NCBI GenBank assembly: GCA_018857735.1
Contig: JABMCL010000977.1
Span: 207,501-271,500 of the forward strand
Length of the DNA: 64,000 nucleotides
DNA from: Alviniconcha marisindica
Lineage: Eukaryota > Mollusca > Gastropoda > Provannidae
Direction: 5' to 3'
Position numbers and translations under genes: made by a program. Positions 1 to 45,385 of this stretch are shown piece by piece. Numbering within the stretch: the first letter of the stretch is position 1; each line of letters starts with the position of its first letter. Under the pieces are notes generated by a model. The model was not told the origin of the DNA, did not search any database, and saw only the letters and a program-made list of their open reading frames with translations.

Positions 1-111
1 TGTTTAAGTTCTGGTTTGTAGTTTGAAAAAGGGGCCTACCCGGAAAAATCGCATGCTATTTATCACAATAAAAAGCGTGTTTGTATTTTTTTAACCCTTT
101 GTGTGAGTGGA

Positions 112-545
112 TAAGTCTTCTAAGCCGGTAAGGGTTTGTCGTAACGACTGAATTTGGCATCACGGCAGTACCAGTCTTGTAAGCCGGTAGGGGTTTGTTG
201 TAACTACTGAATTCGACATCCCGGCAGTACCAGTCTTGTAAGCCGGTAAGGGTTTGTTTGTTGTAACGACTGAATTCGATATCCCGGCAGTACCAGTCTT
301 GTAAGCCGGTAAGGGTTTGTTTGTTGTAACGACTGAATTTGGCATCCCGGCAATACCAGTCTTGTAAGCCGGTAAGGGTTTGTTTGTTGTAACGACTGAA
401 TTCGACATCCCGGCAGTACCAGTCTTGTAAGCCGGCAAGGGTTTGTTGTAACGATTGAATTTGACATCCCATTCCAGTGTCTTGTAAGCATGTAGGGGTT
501 TATGCCGCATCGACTGAAGCTGACATCGAACCATACTGTCTTGTA
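112..545. repeat. Minisatellite, about 8 units of 57-63 bp
   Basis: Units carry CTTGTAAGCCGGTAAGG and GTAACGACTGAATT. Units near the ends are more diverged. Overlapping open frames here are produced by the repeat and are not genes. Confidence 0.95.
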
Positions 546-762
546 TACCGGTATAAAACTGGAAGAGTGGGCGTTGTACGCAGAGCGAGAGTACGCGTGT
601 GCTCTAGAAAGGCGAAAAGCACGTGAATCGAACGTGGTCTTCGCATGAGTGTCCGTTGCGTGTTAGGCTTTGCGCATGGGCCTCGAGCTTTCCCCCGAAG
701 CTTGCAAAAGGCATTTGGATGAGCTGAGGATAAACCGAACTCTCACTTGCCTACACGTGTGC

Positions 763-765
<3 letters not shown>

Positions 766-803
<38 letters not shown>

Positions 804-829
804 CACACACACACACACACACACACACA
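766..829. repeat. CA microsatellite
   Basis: Nearly pure CA dinucleotide run with one interruption. Confidence 0.97.
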
Positions 830-1596
830 TAACCAACAAAACCAACAACAGCAGCAACAACAACAAAACACGATCACATGCGCACGTTAAGATCCTGCAG
901 TCCATGCCCGGGTTAGAGTTCGGCAGCTCATTCAAACACCAAGACAACCCAGTATGCACTAAAAGTGTCAGACTGAGTCTTCGAAGTGTCGAAGTTGGAC
1001 ACTACACCGAAGAGGGAGGAATCTGACGTCTAACATTAGTGTCTTGGTGTGCTGTTTTCATTACACTGAGGTCAATTACACGAAATGTTCACGCACATCC
1101 AGCTTACACTTTGAATAAATTAGATAAGGGAGCCGCTGTCATCGCATACAAATTAACGTCACTTAATGTAAGTCTTAGAGCTAATGCAATGATGTCGGCT
1201 ACTCCGCTGATGTTCAAATCGAAAATTCCAACTGACCTGATAGTATGCGCAAGGACGTTGTAACCTGATCGAGGCTACCGCACTTGCAAAATAATGTTTG
1301 AAGTCGACAAGTTCGTAGGCGTTGAGCTGGAACTGTGGAAACTGTTTCATCAAAGGACAGAGCGCTGAGCAAGCCGGCTCGTGTCCTCCCATGCCCTCCA
1401 GTGCCCGGTCCGTTATCGTGACCCGTTATCAGTCAGCTCGTGGTCAAGTGACCCAAGAGGTGTAGTGAGAGGTGGGTATGGAAACAGCACATGTATGCAG
1501 TTACCACAGCCAGCTCAGAGAGTGGCTGTCCCACACATGACCTTGGTGTGCTAGACGTGCGAGTCGTGCCTTACTTTCCCCTGGCCCCCTGTTTAA
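829..1596. other. Upstream flank, no gene seen
   Basis: Short open frames on both strands here lack homology, splice-compatible structure or family motifs that I can recognise. Base composition is mixed and more balanced than in the repeats around it. Confidence 0.6.
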
Positions 1597-1998
1597 TGTT
1601 GTTGTTGTTGTTACTGTTGCTGCTGTTGTTGCTGCTGCAGCTGTTGTTCTTGTTGTTGCTGCAGCTGTTGTTGTTGTTGTTACTATTGTTGTTGTTGCTG
1701 CTGCTGTTGTTCTTGTTGCTGCTGCTGCTGTTGTTCTTGTTAATATTGTTGTTGTTGCTGCTGCTGCTGTCGTGCTTGTTGTTGCTGCTGCTGTTGCTGT
1801 TACTATTGTTGTTCTTGCTGCTGCTGCTGTTGTTCTTGTTGTTGCTGCTGCTGCAGCTGTTGTTGTTGTTGCTGCTCCTGCTCTTGTTGTTACTCTTGTT
1901 GTTGTTGTTGCTACTGCTGCTGTTGTTCTTGTTGCTGCTGCTGCAGCTGTTGTTGTTTTTGCTGCTGCTGCTGCTGCTGCTATTGTTGTTACTATTGT

Positions 1999-2030
<32 letters not shown>

Positions 2031-2098
2031 TTACTATTGTTGTTGTTGTTGCTGCTGTTTTTTGTTGCTGCTGCTGCTGCTGTTGTTGATACTATTGT

Positions 2099-2131
<33 letters not shown>

Positions 2132-2327
2132 AGCTGTTGTTGTTGTTGCTGCTGCTGCTGTTGTTGTTGTTACTATTGTTGTTGTTGCTGCTGCTGCTGC
2201 GTTTGTTGATACTATTGTTGTTGTTGTTGTTGCTGCTGCTGTTGTTGTTGTTACTATTGTTGTTGTTGCTGCTGCTGCTGTTGTTGTTGTTGTTGTTGCT
2301 GCTGCTGCTGCTCAGTGCTGCTGCTGG

Positions 2328-2361
<34 letters not shown>

Positions 2362-2455
2362 GCTGCTGCTGCTAGAGTTGTTGTTGCTGTTACTGTTGTT
2401 GCTGTTGTTGTAATTGTTCCTGATGTTGATGTTCTTATTGCTGATGGGAATGTTG
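1597..2455. repeat. Very long CTG/TTG trinucleotide tract
   Basis: About 860 bp of TTG and CTG triplets with occasional GAT, ACT, CAG and TCT interruptions. Poly-Leu, poly-Val or poly-Ala frames across it are artefacts of the repeat. Confidence 0.97.
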
Positions 2456-2773
2456 AGTATGCAATTATCTAGTGAGATTATTTTGTTTCTCGAATATTGC
2501 TGCTTCTAGCACACACTGATGTACAGTATTGTTCTTGTATGTTATTTGTGATATGTGCATTAGGGACACGTTTTCTTGTGTGATATAATTTATTATATTA
2601 TTTATTGTATTATGGCATTTTATGTCTGTTTATTAAATTATTATCAGTTATAATGTTTTTACGTTCTTTTTATGTTTTTAAATGAATGAGCCTTCAGTAG
2701 TTAGTTGAACTGCCCTGTGAAGAATGATTAAAATACTTTCACTAAAATATATATAAAACTCTGTATGTGTGTG

Positions 2774-2808
2774 GTGGGGGGGGGTGGGGGGGGGGGGGGG
2801 GGGGGGGG
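2774..2808. repeat. Poly-G run
   Basis: About 35 bases, almost all G, broken by one T. Can form G-quadruplexes, and its length in the assembly is unreliable. Confidence 0.9.
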
Positions 2809-2930
2809 CTACATATGGTCACGCACTGAGGTTTCGTCTACGCGTCGTCAGTTGTAGCCGGCGAGTCACCGAGTGCGGCAACTTAGTCATTATATCCATC
2901 TACCCCCCCTCTCTCTCCTCACTCTGTGCC

Positions 2931-3000
2931 TGTGTGTGTGTGTGTGTGCGCGCGCCAGTGCGTGCGTGCGTGCGTCGTGTGTGTGTGGTGTGTGTGTGTG

Positions 3001-3039
<39 letters not shown>

Positions 3040-3065
3040 TGTGTTGTGTGTGTGTGTTTTGTGTT

Positions 3066-3134
<69 letters not shown>
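2931..3134. repeat. TG microsatellite (compound)
   Basis: TG/CG dinucleotides with short GGT and TTT breaks over about 200 bp. Confidence 0.97.
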
Positions 3135-3138
<4 letters not shown>

Positions 3139-3143
3139 GCGAT

Positions 3144-3200
3144 GTTTCTGATCAGTTGCATCATCTATGTAGTGACTCGCTGATGCAACTGATTAGAAAC
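3144..3200. repeat. Inverted repeat, 20-nt arms, 17-nt loop
   Basis: Left arm GTTTCTGATCAGTTGCATCA (3144-3163), right arm TGATGCAACTGATTAGAAAC (3181-3200), 19 of 20 paired. A third copy of the right arm with changes is at 3493-3512. Confidence 0.9.
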
Positions 3201-3237
3201 AGCTCCTCCGTTTTTCAGTGTGGGTTATGTCCTAGAT

Positions 3238-3737
3238 AACATGGCGGCAAAAATAATTCACCCATAGTCAAAGAAACAATGCTGCCGTGTGACACAATGG
3301 CGACTCCACGACATACTGTAAATATTTGCTAAACGGAAAACGAAAGGAAGCGCATCAAGACAACAACACTGTAACACGTACATTACATGTTTTGGGATAA
3401 ATAAGACTAATTTGTTTTGTTTTTAAAGAGAGCAAAGGTCGGATGAAAATAAATTCTGGATTTTACGCCACTGTCCTAGGAATTGACTCTTATGATGCAA
3501 CTGACCAGAAACACACCACTCGCACGCTACCTTCATCAACACACACTTTTGAAATGCCCCCCACAGTCTGGAAGGGAGACAACGCAGAAGCATGTTTCCT
3601 TTCCTTTCATCACTTCCGTTTTCGCCACGATCAGTTTCCCCCGGTGCCTTGCTATTTATTTGTAGCGTCTAGGTTGTCTCAGTATTCGCCCTTCAGACAG
3701 ACTTTTTTTTCTCCGTAGTTTGCCTGCGGACAGGAGG
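3238..3737 (+). promoter_or_regulatory. Probable EPRS1 promoter and 5' UTR
   Basis: Lies directly upstream of the EPRS1 start. AACATGGCGGC (3238-3248) matches a YY1-type site, ACAATGGCGAC follows near 3295, and CACTTCCG (3611-3618) is an ETS/GABPA-type core. These are usual for housekeeping promoters. The transcription start cannot be placed from sequence alone. Confidence 0.4.
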
Positions 3738-38203
<34,466 letters not shown>

Positions 38204-38217
38204 TTCAGCCAGCCAGC

Positions 38218-38335
38218 CAGGCCCGCCCCGATACCAACTGCGTCTGTCCAGCCTGCACTCTATGCTACTTTCTTTGATACAAACTGCATCTGTCCAGCAT
38301 GCACTCTACTACTTTCTTTGGATGCAGCAAACTAT
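38218..38335 (+). repeat. Decayed copies of the last coding segment in the 3' UTR
   Basis: After the stop, ATACCAACTGCGTCTGTCC and ATACAAACTGCATCTGTCC are each followed by GC(C/A)TGCACTCTA and CTACTTTCTTTG. These mirror ATACCAAGTGCATCCACCC and CTACACTCTCTTTGGACGC in exon 34. Confidence 0.85.
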
Positions 38336-38805
38336 GGGCATTTCATTCTACACTCTTCACTTTACCCTGTTCTGAATGACATTTTTATTCTGTAGTGCAA
38401 TTTGACTCGCAAGATGCTACTAAATTACTCTGTTCAAACCACAAATTTAATGGTTTGGGATTCAGGGTATCACATTAAAAAAACAAATTCTGGTTAATGG
38501 ACATTTAGAGCCATTATGTGATTGTCTCAATTTGGGATTTGGTACAATTCTGTCTAGTTATCCCCAGTGTTTGCATATTCTAGATAATGCTAACTTTTGT
38601 TGAAACTTCAACATGTCACACTATCACCATACACTATATTTTCATGTTGCCTACTTAGCCTTGGTTTGGGTACACGTTTTAAGTCATGGACACAGCATAC
38701 GATAAAGTACATGTTGGATTCTCAAGCAGATCATGTTTTGTAGCCACAAAACAGACGAGGAAATAGAATGCATTGTAACAATGTTTATAATTGTGACTGT
38801 GAGAA

Positions 38806-38821
38806 AATAAATTCAAATAAA
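38806..38821 (+). terminator. EPRS1 polyadenylation signals
   Basis: Two AATAAA hexamers (38806-38811 and 38816-38821) about 600 nt after the stop are the best candidates for the mRNA 3' end. Confidence 0.5.
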
Positions 38822-40216
38822 ATTATGAGAAAGTTTGTGCGAGTTTGTGTGAAATTACTAGATTTAGTCATCACCAAAGTGTACACCAGTTCAACCATGG
38901 CTAGACAATTTTACTTTTTCAAAACCCATGCCAGCAGTACATACTTGGTAGGTAACTTTCTTTTTCTCTAAGTTTAATTAAGACTGAGGTTTTGTTTTTA
39001 AGCATAAACTCAGGGCAGTGAATGACAGATACACAGCAACGTTCGAGTTGCACACCTTTTTTCCACTTGGTTCCCTCTGATGATCCACACTAAAAGCTTT
39101 CCCTCGACTTCAGAAGACCAATTCAACACTTCGTATGTTCAGTATGGTTCGTGTAATGCAAGTTTCTAAAAAGTAGAACTGAGAAGAATGGACCATAAAT
39201 TTGAGCAAAATAAGCCCCGACTCATCAATGTAGCATGCGTGCCAAAATGAATATATGGGTATGTGAATTCTAAACCTTTTCTTGGTTTTAATACAAGTCA
39301 ACTAGTCTCACCATCTACAAATTGGAGAGCTATGCTTGACCGTTTTGTAAGCCAGCACTGTTGTTCTGTGCTGTAATTGGTTGCAACAGCTCTTCATATA
39401 AAGCAGGTCTTATTCTTTCCACACGTGTTGCCTTGCCACCTGCAGAACCACTCCACAAAACCTTAACGCTTAGCTGTTATGCAGTCAGCTGCTGTGGCGT
39501 GTCACCTGTATCTGCGGCAGCCTTTAGTGGCAGAGGAGAAAGGGGCCAAGTCTGGAATATAAGTGAATGTATCATGCATATAAAAAAAAAGGTGCAAGAT
39601 ACATAAAATCCGACCATGAAAAAGGAAGAAAAAGCATCAAGTTCCAAACATCCCAGGGAATGAATGGGAAGAAGGATGAAACATGGGAGGAAAAAAGCCA
39701 TTAGTCAGGTGCAGCACTGAATGGTACCCTAGCAAAAAGAACCAAAATAAACACAACCTTTCCAAGGGTTCTGCTGCCATTAAACTTGGAGGAAAGAAGG
39801 AAAAGGAATGGGTTTGCAAGCTTTTTGTTTTAAAGTCGGGGGGGAGAGGGAACGGAAAAAAAAGAAGAGTTTTTGAATTGTGTAATAAAAAATGTTCTTT
39901 TCAACCTATTGCGTTTTGATCCTGTTTCAGAATATTAGCAGTCAACTTTTTTTCCTCAGATGTTTTCCCTGAAGTTTTGTGTGCAGTTTATTTTCACACG
40001 ACGGTTGCTAGGCATCAGATTTGACTCTCAGTCTCACATTCACTCACAAAATAACAGAACAGGATTACACAAAGGGAGTGGTGTATTCTACATCAACAAA
40101 TTTGGATAGTGTCAAGATCACAATTTCAGCAGAAGAACTGGACAGGTTGAAAGGTCGGCTCCTCCTGCGCCCTCATAACCTTGAGAGTATCCATGGGCTG
40201 CTAACCTCCCTCACAT

Positions 40217-40225
40217 TTAGTCGAG
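40217..40225 (-). CDS. RPS29: RPS29 exon 3 coding part (Leu-Asp-stop)
   Basis: After acceptor TTGTGCAG the minus strand reads CTCGACTAA. Family proteins end in Lys-Leu-Asp, so the tiny coding part is the expected one. A minus-strand AATAAA lies at 39992-39987. Confidence 0.85.
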   Translation of the reverse strand, partial: LD

Positions 40226-42228
40226 CTGCACAAGAAGCAGACGGATCAGAATGAAACGAAGGCATTCTAAACAAAGTACTCCATAATAAATTTGTATTGT
40301 GGCACCAATGTATATGGGTTCCTCTTGGGTGCTGGGACAGAATGAGGAAAATCCAGTGCAAAATCAAAATGCCATCAAGTTATACAGAAACATCCTGTTT
40401 TTGTCACCAATTTATTGAAGGCAGGGGGGTTGCGGGGGGTAGCAACTGGTACCAATGGCAAGCTATATGCATCTTTTTTATTATTATACCTTTTTAAAGG
40501 AACCTTGTTCAGAATTTCACATTCACATAACCAACTGTAAGGTACAAAAACACAGCTTTAAAATGACTGTGGCTTCTAAAAACAAAAACACAGCCACATG
40601 TAAAACAACAAAAGAGTAGACCTTATAGATCTTAAATGGGAGCCAAATAAACAAGTTGGCCATAACACAAACACATGCTAATATTTTCCTTGGCAATGGC
40701 ATGCTTACTTCCTTTCAAATATTTATACAAAAGAATTACTTTTTGCTCCAATTCGAGCTCCCCAGGGCATAGCCATGTGGGTGCACCCTTTACCAATAAA
40801 AATGGCTGGCTTTCAACAAATCTAATACTTGCCACAGGTGGGTCCTGTTTACGACATCACTGATACAGACTGCTGGCACAAAATGGCAGCACCCAGGGTC
40901 ATGCTTTTGCAACTTTGAAAGGTTGATTTAAAAACAAAACAAATGAGCTAAAGAAAAAAACAAGTGCATTGCATAGATTTTATAAAATTCCACTCCGGAG
41001 TCCTATCAATGTATCATGACCCATAATGCTTGTTGAGTCTGGTTCACCTTTAAATGTGGTCTAATTAGAGTATATAATGCACCCTCACCTTCTTGAAGCC
41101 AATATCTCCTGCATATTGCCGGAAACATCTTCTGCAAATGTTCAATCCATATTTGCGGATGAGTCCATGGGTGTTATTGCACACGCGGCTAGAACAGAAA
41201 AGTATTTTGAATTAAAACAAATTTAGCATTTACATATTATATAGTTTGTGCACAGTCTAAAATTCTTGATTAGATGGGCAGCATGAACATTAAACACACA
41301 CACACAAAACAAACAAACAAACAAAAAGGCACTTTATCAGTTTATGTGACAGGTGGTGAAAGCACTTTGGATTTTTTCTGCTAAATACAGTTTCAACCAA
41401 CAACAGTAATGTCATCTAACTCACTGAGTCACTCCATTAGAATATCAAGGTAGATAGTGTTGCTTAATGTCCTCAGATGTCAGTTGACATATTAGAGACA
41501 AGCTGAGACCAATGCCGAAGCATGGTTCAATATAGCTTTACGTCCACGGAAACCAGAAGGCTCGTTAGGACGGCCAGCCCAGGACGGCCACCTCGACTCT
41601 CACACAGCTCCTGAACTATGACTACAAGTTCTATATCAATCCGTATGTACCAAATTAATCTGCTACAGTGTTACTGTTCTGTATTTAACGCAGTATATGC
41701 TGTTTGCCAGTGTCTGAAACTAAAACTAGTAAAACAGTAACCCCCCCCCCCCCCCCGACTTAAAAAGCTTTTGTTTCCGGTATTTAGTAGTACCGTCGGA
41801 TGGTTGTGGGTTCAGTCCCCGGAAAGAGCGTGAAAGTACAGAACTGTGCGCCAGATATGGTTGGGCTAAAAAAAAAACTGCGATGTCACAGATGCTTCAA
41901 GACGTATGTTTAGTGGGCATTCTCTGAACCATCAGCGAACAGCGGATTTCTCGATGAACAAAGGACCAACCTCGCCAATCATTCTAAAATTTCTGTTTAC
42001 CGTCATCATTGCATGCTGCTCACCACACGTGGTTACAAGATCATGAAGATGTACTGAAGTAATCCACTCCAAAGCTGCTGTTACCTCCCTTATACTAAAT
42101 GTTATGTCTTTGTAATTTCCCATTGTGTAATGACTTAAGTGTATGCGTATGAACGTTCTACCTTACCAATAACGAGAGCCAGGACCATATCGTCGTGGAT
42201 GCGAATACCAAGTCGATGCAAAACCCAT
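40217..42228 (-). CDS. RPS29: 40S ribosomal protein S29 (uS14), three coding exons
   Basis: Small zinc-binding protein of the 40S subunit head. Coding exons on the minus strand are 42228-42167 ([20 protein letters not shown]), 41188-41089 ([20 protein letters not shown], then [13 protein letters not shown]) and 40225-40217 (Leu-Asp-stop). They join to 171 nt, 56 codons plus stop, the length of the human protein. The four zinc cysteines are present (SRYCRVC and NICRRC). Splicing off only Leu-Asp-stop into the last exon also matches the human gene. Donors are GTAAGG and GTGAGG; acceptors are TTCTAG and TTGTGCAG. No single ORF reveals it, so an ORF scan misses the gene. Confidence 0.96.
41089..41188 (-). 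CDS. RPS29: RPS29 exon 2
   Basis: Phase-2 entry, then 33 codons with [10 protein letters not shown], the uS14 signature, ending GFKK/GTGAGG. Confidence 0.97.
41530..41625 (-). repeat. Possible dispersed repeat fragment in RPS29 intron 1
   Basis: Minus strand reads GAGCTGTGTGAGAGTCGAGG and GGCCGTCCTGGGCTGGCCG, and is GC-richer than its surroundings. I believe similar blocks are common in marine invertebrate genomes, but this is from memory of sequence style only. Confidence 0.35.
42167..42228 (-). CDS. RPS29: RPS29 exon 1
   Basis: The start ATG reads from 42228 downward; 20 codons plus 2 nt, donor TATTG/GTAAGG. The Cys codon is completed by exon 2. Confidence 0.95.
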
Positions 42229-42262
42229 GATGGCTGTCGTGAGAAAGAAAGCTGCCGCGGAA
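42229..42262 (-). promoter_or_regulatory. RPS29 5' UTR with TOP-like pyrimidine tract
   Basis: On the minus strand, CTTTCTTTCTC lies about 11 nt before the start codon. A terminal oligopyrimidine at the cap site is the usual mark of ribosomal protein mRNAs and gives growth-dependent translation. The exact cap position is inferred. Confidence 0.5.
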
Positions 42263-43149
42263 TCGAAGCCACACGAGCGTATTTTACCCAGCATGCAGCA
42301 GCATTATACAAAGATAAAGGCATAATCGCAACCTCCTTACCGTATTCTTCTCTCCCACCAGACAATCAGTACATTTCCCTGCTGATGACAGGATCGTGAA
42401 ATGAATTTAACTAAATACGACAGAATTAAACATAAAACAAGCAAACAAAACACGTATTGTGGATTGTATTGTTCTGCTTACTTGTGTGTGCACTTTTTCT
42501 TCTCGTCCGCTTTAAAACGAAAGCACATAGTTTCATTGTATACATATGAAATAATGGGACGACCTTGTAAAAAATGTTTATTACGTGACTAGAAATGAGC
42601 AGCAAAGGACTAGGATCAAGCCTGATACCACTGTTGACATCCAGTGAATCAAAGTCATTAAATCATTCAGTCAGAGTGCATATATTTGGTGCAGAAAATA
42701 CATTCCCACAATTGCTCCATCGGCTGCATGCGTAGCTGCCTTCTGATGTCCACTGAAGGGATGGATGGAAGGAGACTAGTCTAATCATGATCATGATCGG
42801 TGATCTTTAAACCAGTTTTTATTTTTTAACGCTGCCACCAGGTGGACAATATTCAATGTGACCTATATAGCCACTTTAAAAAAATAAAAAAATCACCTCA
42901 GTCTGGTGAGTTCCTCGACGATGATCAGGGTAGATTACATTGTTGAGAGAAGAAGAAAAAAAGGTTTAAAATAAGGTAGTGTGTGTGTGGGGGGGGGGGG
43001 GGGGGGGGAGGAGGAGATGGATTAGATACTGTAGATTTACTCAACCCATAAGAAAGATTACTATTTTATGTGATAGGTACAGGTGTGCAAGATCATAATT
43101 CATTAATTGCCATTGTACACCCCAGTATAAAGCATCTTATTTTGTGAAG

Positions 43150-43440
43150 TATATTCATGTGAGTCTGTGTGACCTAGTGGTAAATCATTAGGCTAGTATG
43201 CAAAGGACTTCTGTCTTCAAAAGTTGTGGTTTATGGACAGTCTTTGTGACACCCCCACCCCTCGCAAATAATGAAACATGGCTCTCAATCTGGTCACTGC
43301 CCATCTTAATGCAGGAGCCATTCTGGCGGTGATGGTATAGCGTTAGGTATACTTTCCCTCCTCCCCCACCCCCTAGGATCTCGCTCCCTGTCAGTACCTC
43401 TTCAGAGACAACTTGCTGTTAAACAAGTTTAACCAAACTA
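43150..43440 (+). repeat. tRNA-derived SINE family A, copy 1
   Basis: Starts with a tRNA-like head (GACCTAGTGGTAAATCATTA, an A-box form), then GTTGTGGTTTATGGACA, and ends with GAGACAACTTGCTGTTAAAC. The same body is at 45105-45385. Confidence 0.7.
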
Positions 43441-44878
43441 ACTATATTCATTTCTTTGGCTAGACAGTATATATGTATCTTACACAGTAGTTGATTTTAG
43501 GCAAAGGTGGTGTAAATGCACATATAGCCATTATACCTATAATGAGGTGTACATAACTGATGGTAATGAGTGAAACAAATCTGTAGCACTGATCTCTGCT
43601 GATAATTAAAGAATTTGGTATGTCAGGCTTACTGTTGTATTTTGTAACAGTTGGCAGCTTACACTCTTTAAAATTATCAGGATCAGTGCATGGATCAATT
43701 GTAGCTAAACTTATATCATGATGAAAATGATAATTATATATTATAGTAATCAACAACAATGAAGGACACACAATCTGGGGGGAAACTGTATTGATGTTCC
43801 CACTCTCGCACTCCTTCACACACATTGCACAACACATTGAATAGAATGTATCTGATTTCATTGAGTTTATTTCTACAATTATTCACTATTCTGTTTAACT
43901 GTAAAACTAAGCAAGTAATCCAATACCAAGTGACAAGCATGAACCACAACCTGTGGAACTGTACTAATACACAATAGTAAACAAAAGAGAATTCCAGTGA
44001 GCATGCCACAACACCATGACATTATAACATGAAATTTGTCTTGCATAAGTAAAATTATTGTTTCAAAACAATTTGCTGATCAAATAAATACAAATTTATG
44101 CCCCCTCCCCTTCCCAGAAAATTTGCATGCTGTGTTTTGTCCTAATAAATAGCATTCCTTTGAAACTTTTATGTGTTTGGATCCTGTTTTAGAATGCTAG
44201 CAGTCATTCTGGTTTCAGATTTTTTTAAAGTATCTCTACAACAAACTTGAGAACTATCTATCTCTACAACAAACTGCAGAACTAAAGTTCTGAAAGATTA
44301 GTAGCCACTTTCCATCTGTCATCATTTGCTAGTGTATTATCTGTTGGTTTGCTGCTTGAGAAAGGTGTTTCACTGAAACAAGCACATGTTTTGCGCTAAT
44401 TAAAATTGGTGTTCTCTTCAACCTATTGCGTATTTTGATCCATTTCAGAATGCTACCATCAACATTGTTTCAGTTTTGTTGTTGTTATTTTCATGTCAAG
44501 AATGGTTACAAATGAAAGAAAATGTACACATCAAATAAAAATAATGAATCTGATTAATATAAATCAAGCACACTGTGATCTGATTAACCCATGAGGATTA
44601 AGAAATGAACTAACAATGTTGTGGCATTTGTTTTAATTGTAAATTTACCCTATAATTTAATTTAAAAAATCGTCATAAAAGGACATTGCTCTCTATCATA
44701 TGCTGTAGCCATAAATATGTCTACACAGTTATAAACTTTGTGCACATACACATGTATATCAATGAGACACCCTGTCTTCACCAAAAAGCAGACCCTGACA
44801 AAAAATACTAGATAGTAAAAGACTTCATTGTAATATATATATTCATTATCACATGGCATGAACTATAGCACACATGTG

Positions 44879-44880
<2 letters not shown>

Positions 44881-44911
<31 letters not shown>
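44881..44911. repeat. CA microsatellite
   Basis: CA run in the intergenic stretch between RPS29 and SPATA7. Confidence 0.95.
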
Positions 44912-44916
<5 letters not shown>

Positions 44917-45104
44917 CACCAGTTTCTGAGATATGCCTAGCAGTGACTGACAATGACAGAACACTTCAGCAGCAGGTGACAGTGTGATGCAGTGTACCAG
45001 TACAGTCAACAAGTCTAGCAGACAGACACAGTAAATGATGGCCAAAAGGCCTCAGCAGATATGTGTAGATATAATAAGACTGGTGGGCAAAACAATCATC
45101 AGAA

Positions 45105-45385
45105 TGTGATCCTGTTTGGCCTAGCAGTATGGCATCCATGTGGACAACAATGGTTTGACTGCCCGCTTCTGCTCTCCGGTCTCTCTAAAAATGTTGTGGT
45201 TTAGGGACACTCTTGTGATAAATGAAACACTGAACATGCTCTCATCACTACCCATCTTAATGCAGAAATTGTTCAGGTGGTGACAGTGCAGTGTTAGGTA
45301 TAGTTTCCCCTCCTGTCACCTCCTGGGATCTCGGTCCCCACCAGTATCTCTCCAGAGACAACTCGACGTTAAACAAGTCTAGGGA
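45105..45385 (+). repeat. tRNA-derived SINE family A, copy 2
   Basis: Shares GTTGTGGTTTAGGGACA, CACTACCCATCTTAATGCAG and GAGACAACTCGACGTTAAAC with 43150-43440, in the same order and orientation. Confidence 0.72.

Noticed and set aside
56..534. Three overlapping repetitive minus-strand frames resembling a repeat protein
   Set aside because: All arise from the 60-bp minisatellite. Each frame shows the same repeat, and no conserved motif supports one of them.
1491..2472. Long poly-Leu, poly-Val and poly-Ala frames
   Set aside because: Translations of the CTG/TTG tract in different frames. No gene context, and the low complexity fully explains them.
39358..39402. FCAVIGCNSSSYK, reminiscent of the start of a THAP zinc finger
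   Set aside because: Only about 13 codons, with no supporting start or downstream exon and no His/Cys continuation found. Too short to call.
41932..42123. 63-codon minus-strand frame starting MGNYKDITF
   Set aside because: It lies in RPS29 intron 1, has no family match and does not join to the RPS29 exons.
43460..44009. Two minus-strand frames of 133 and 91 codons in the intergenic stretch
   Set aside because: AT-rich, no recognisable domain, no splice-compatible neighbours and next to SINE sequence. Likely chance.
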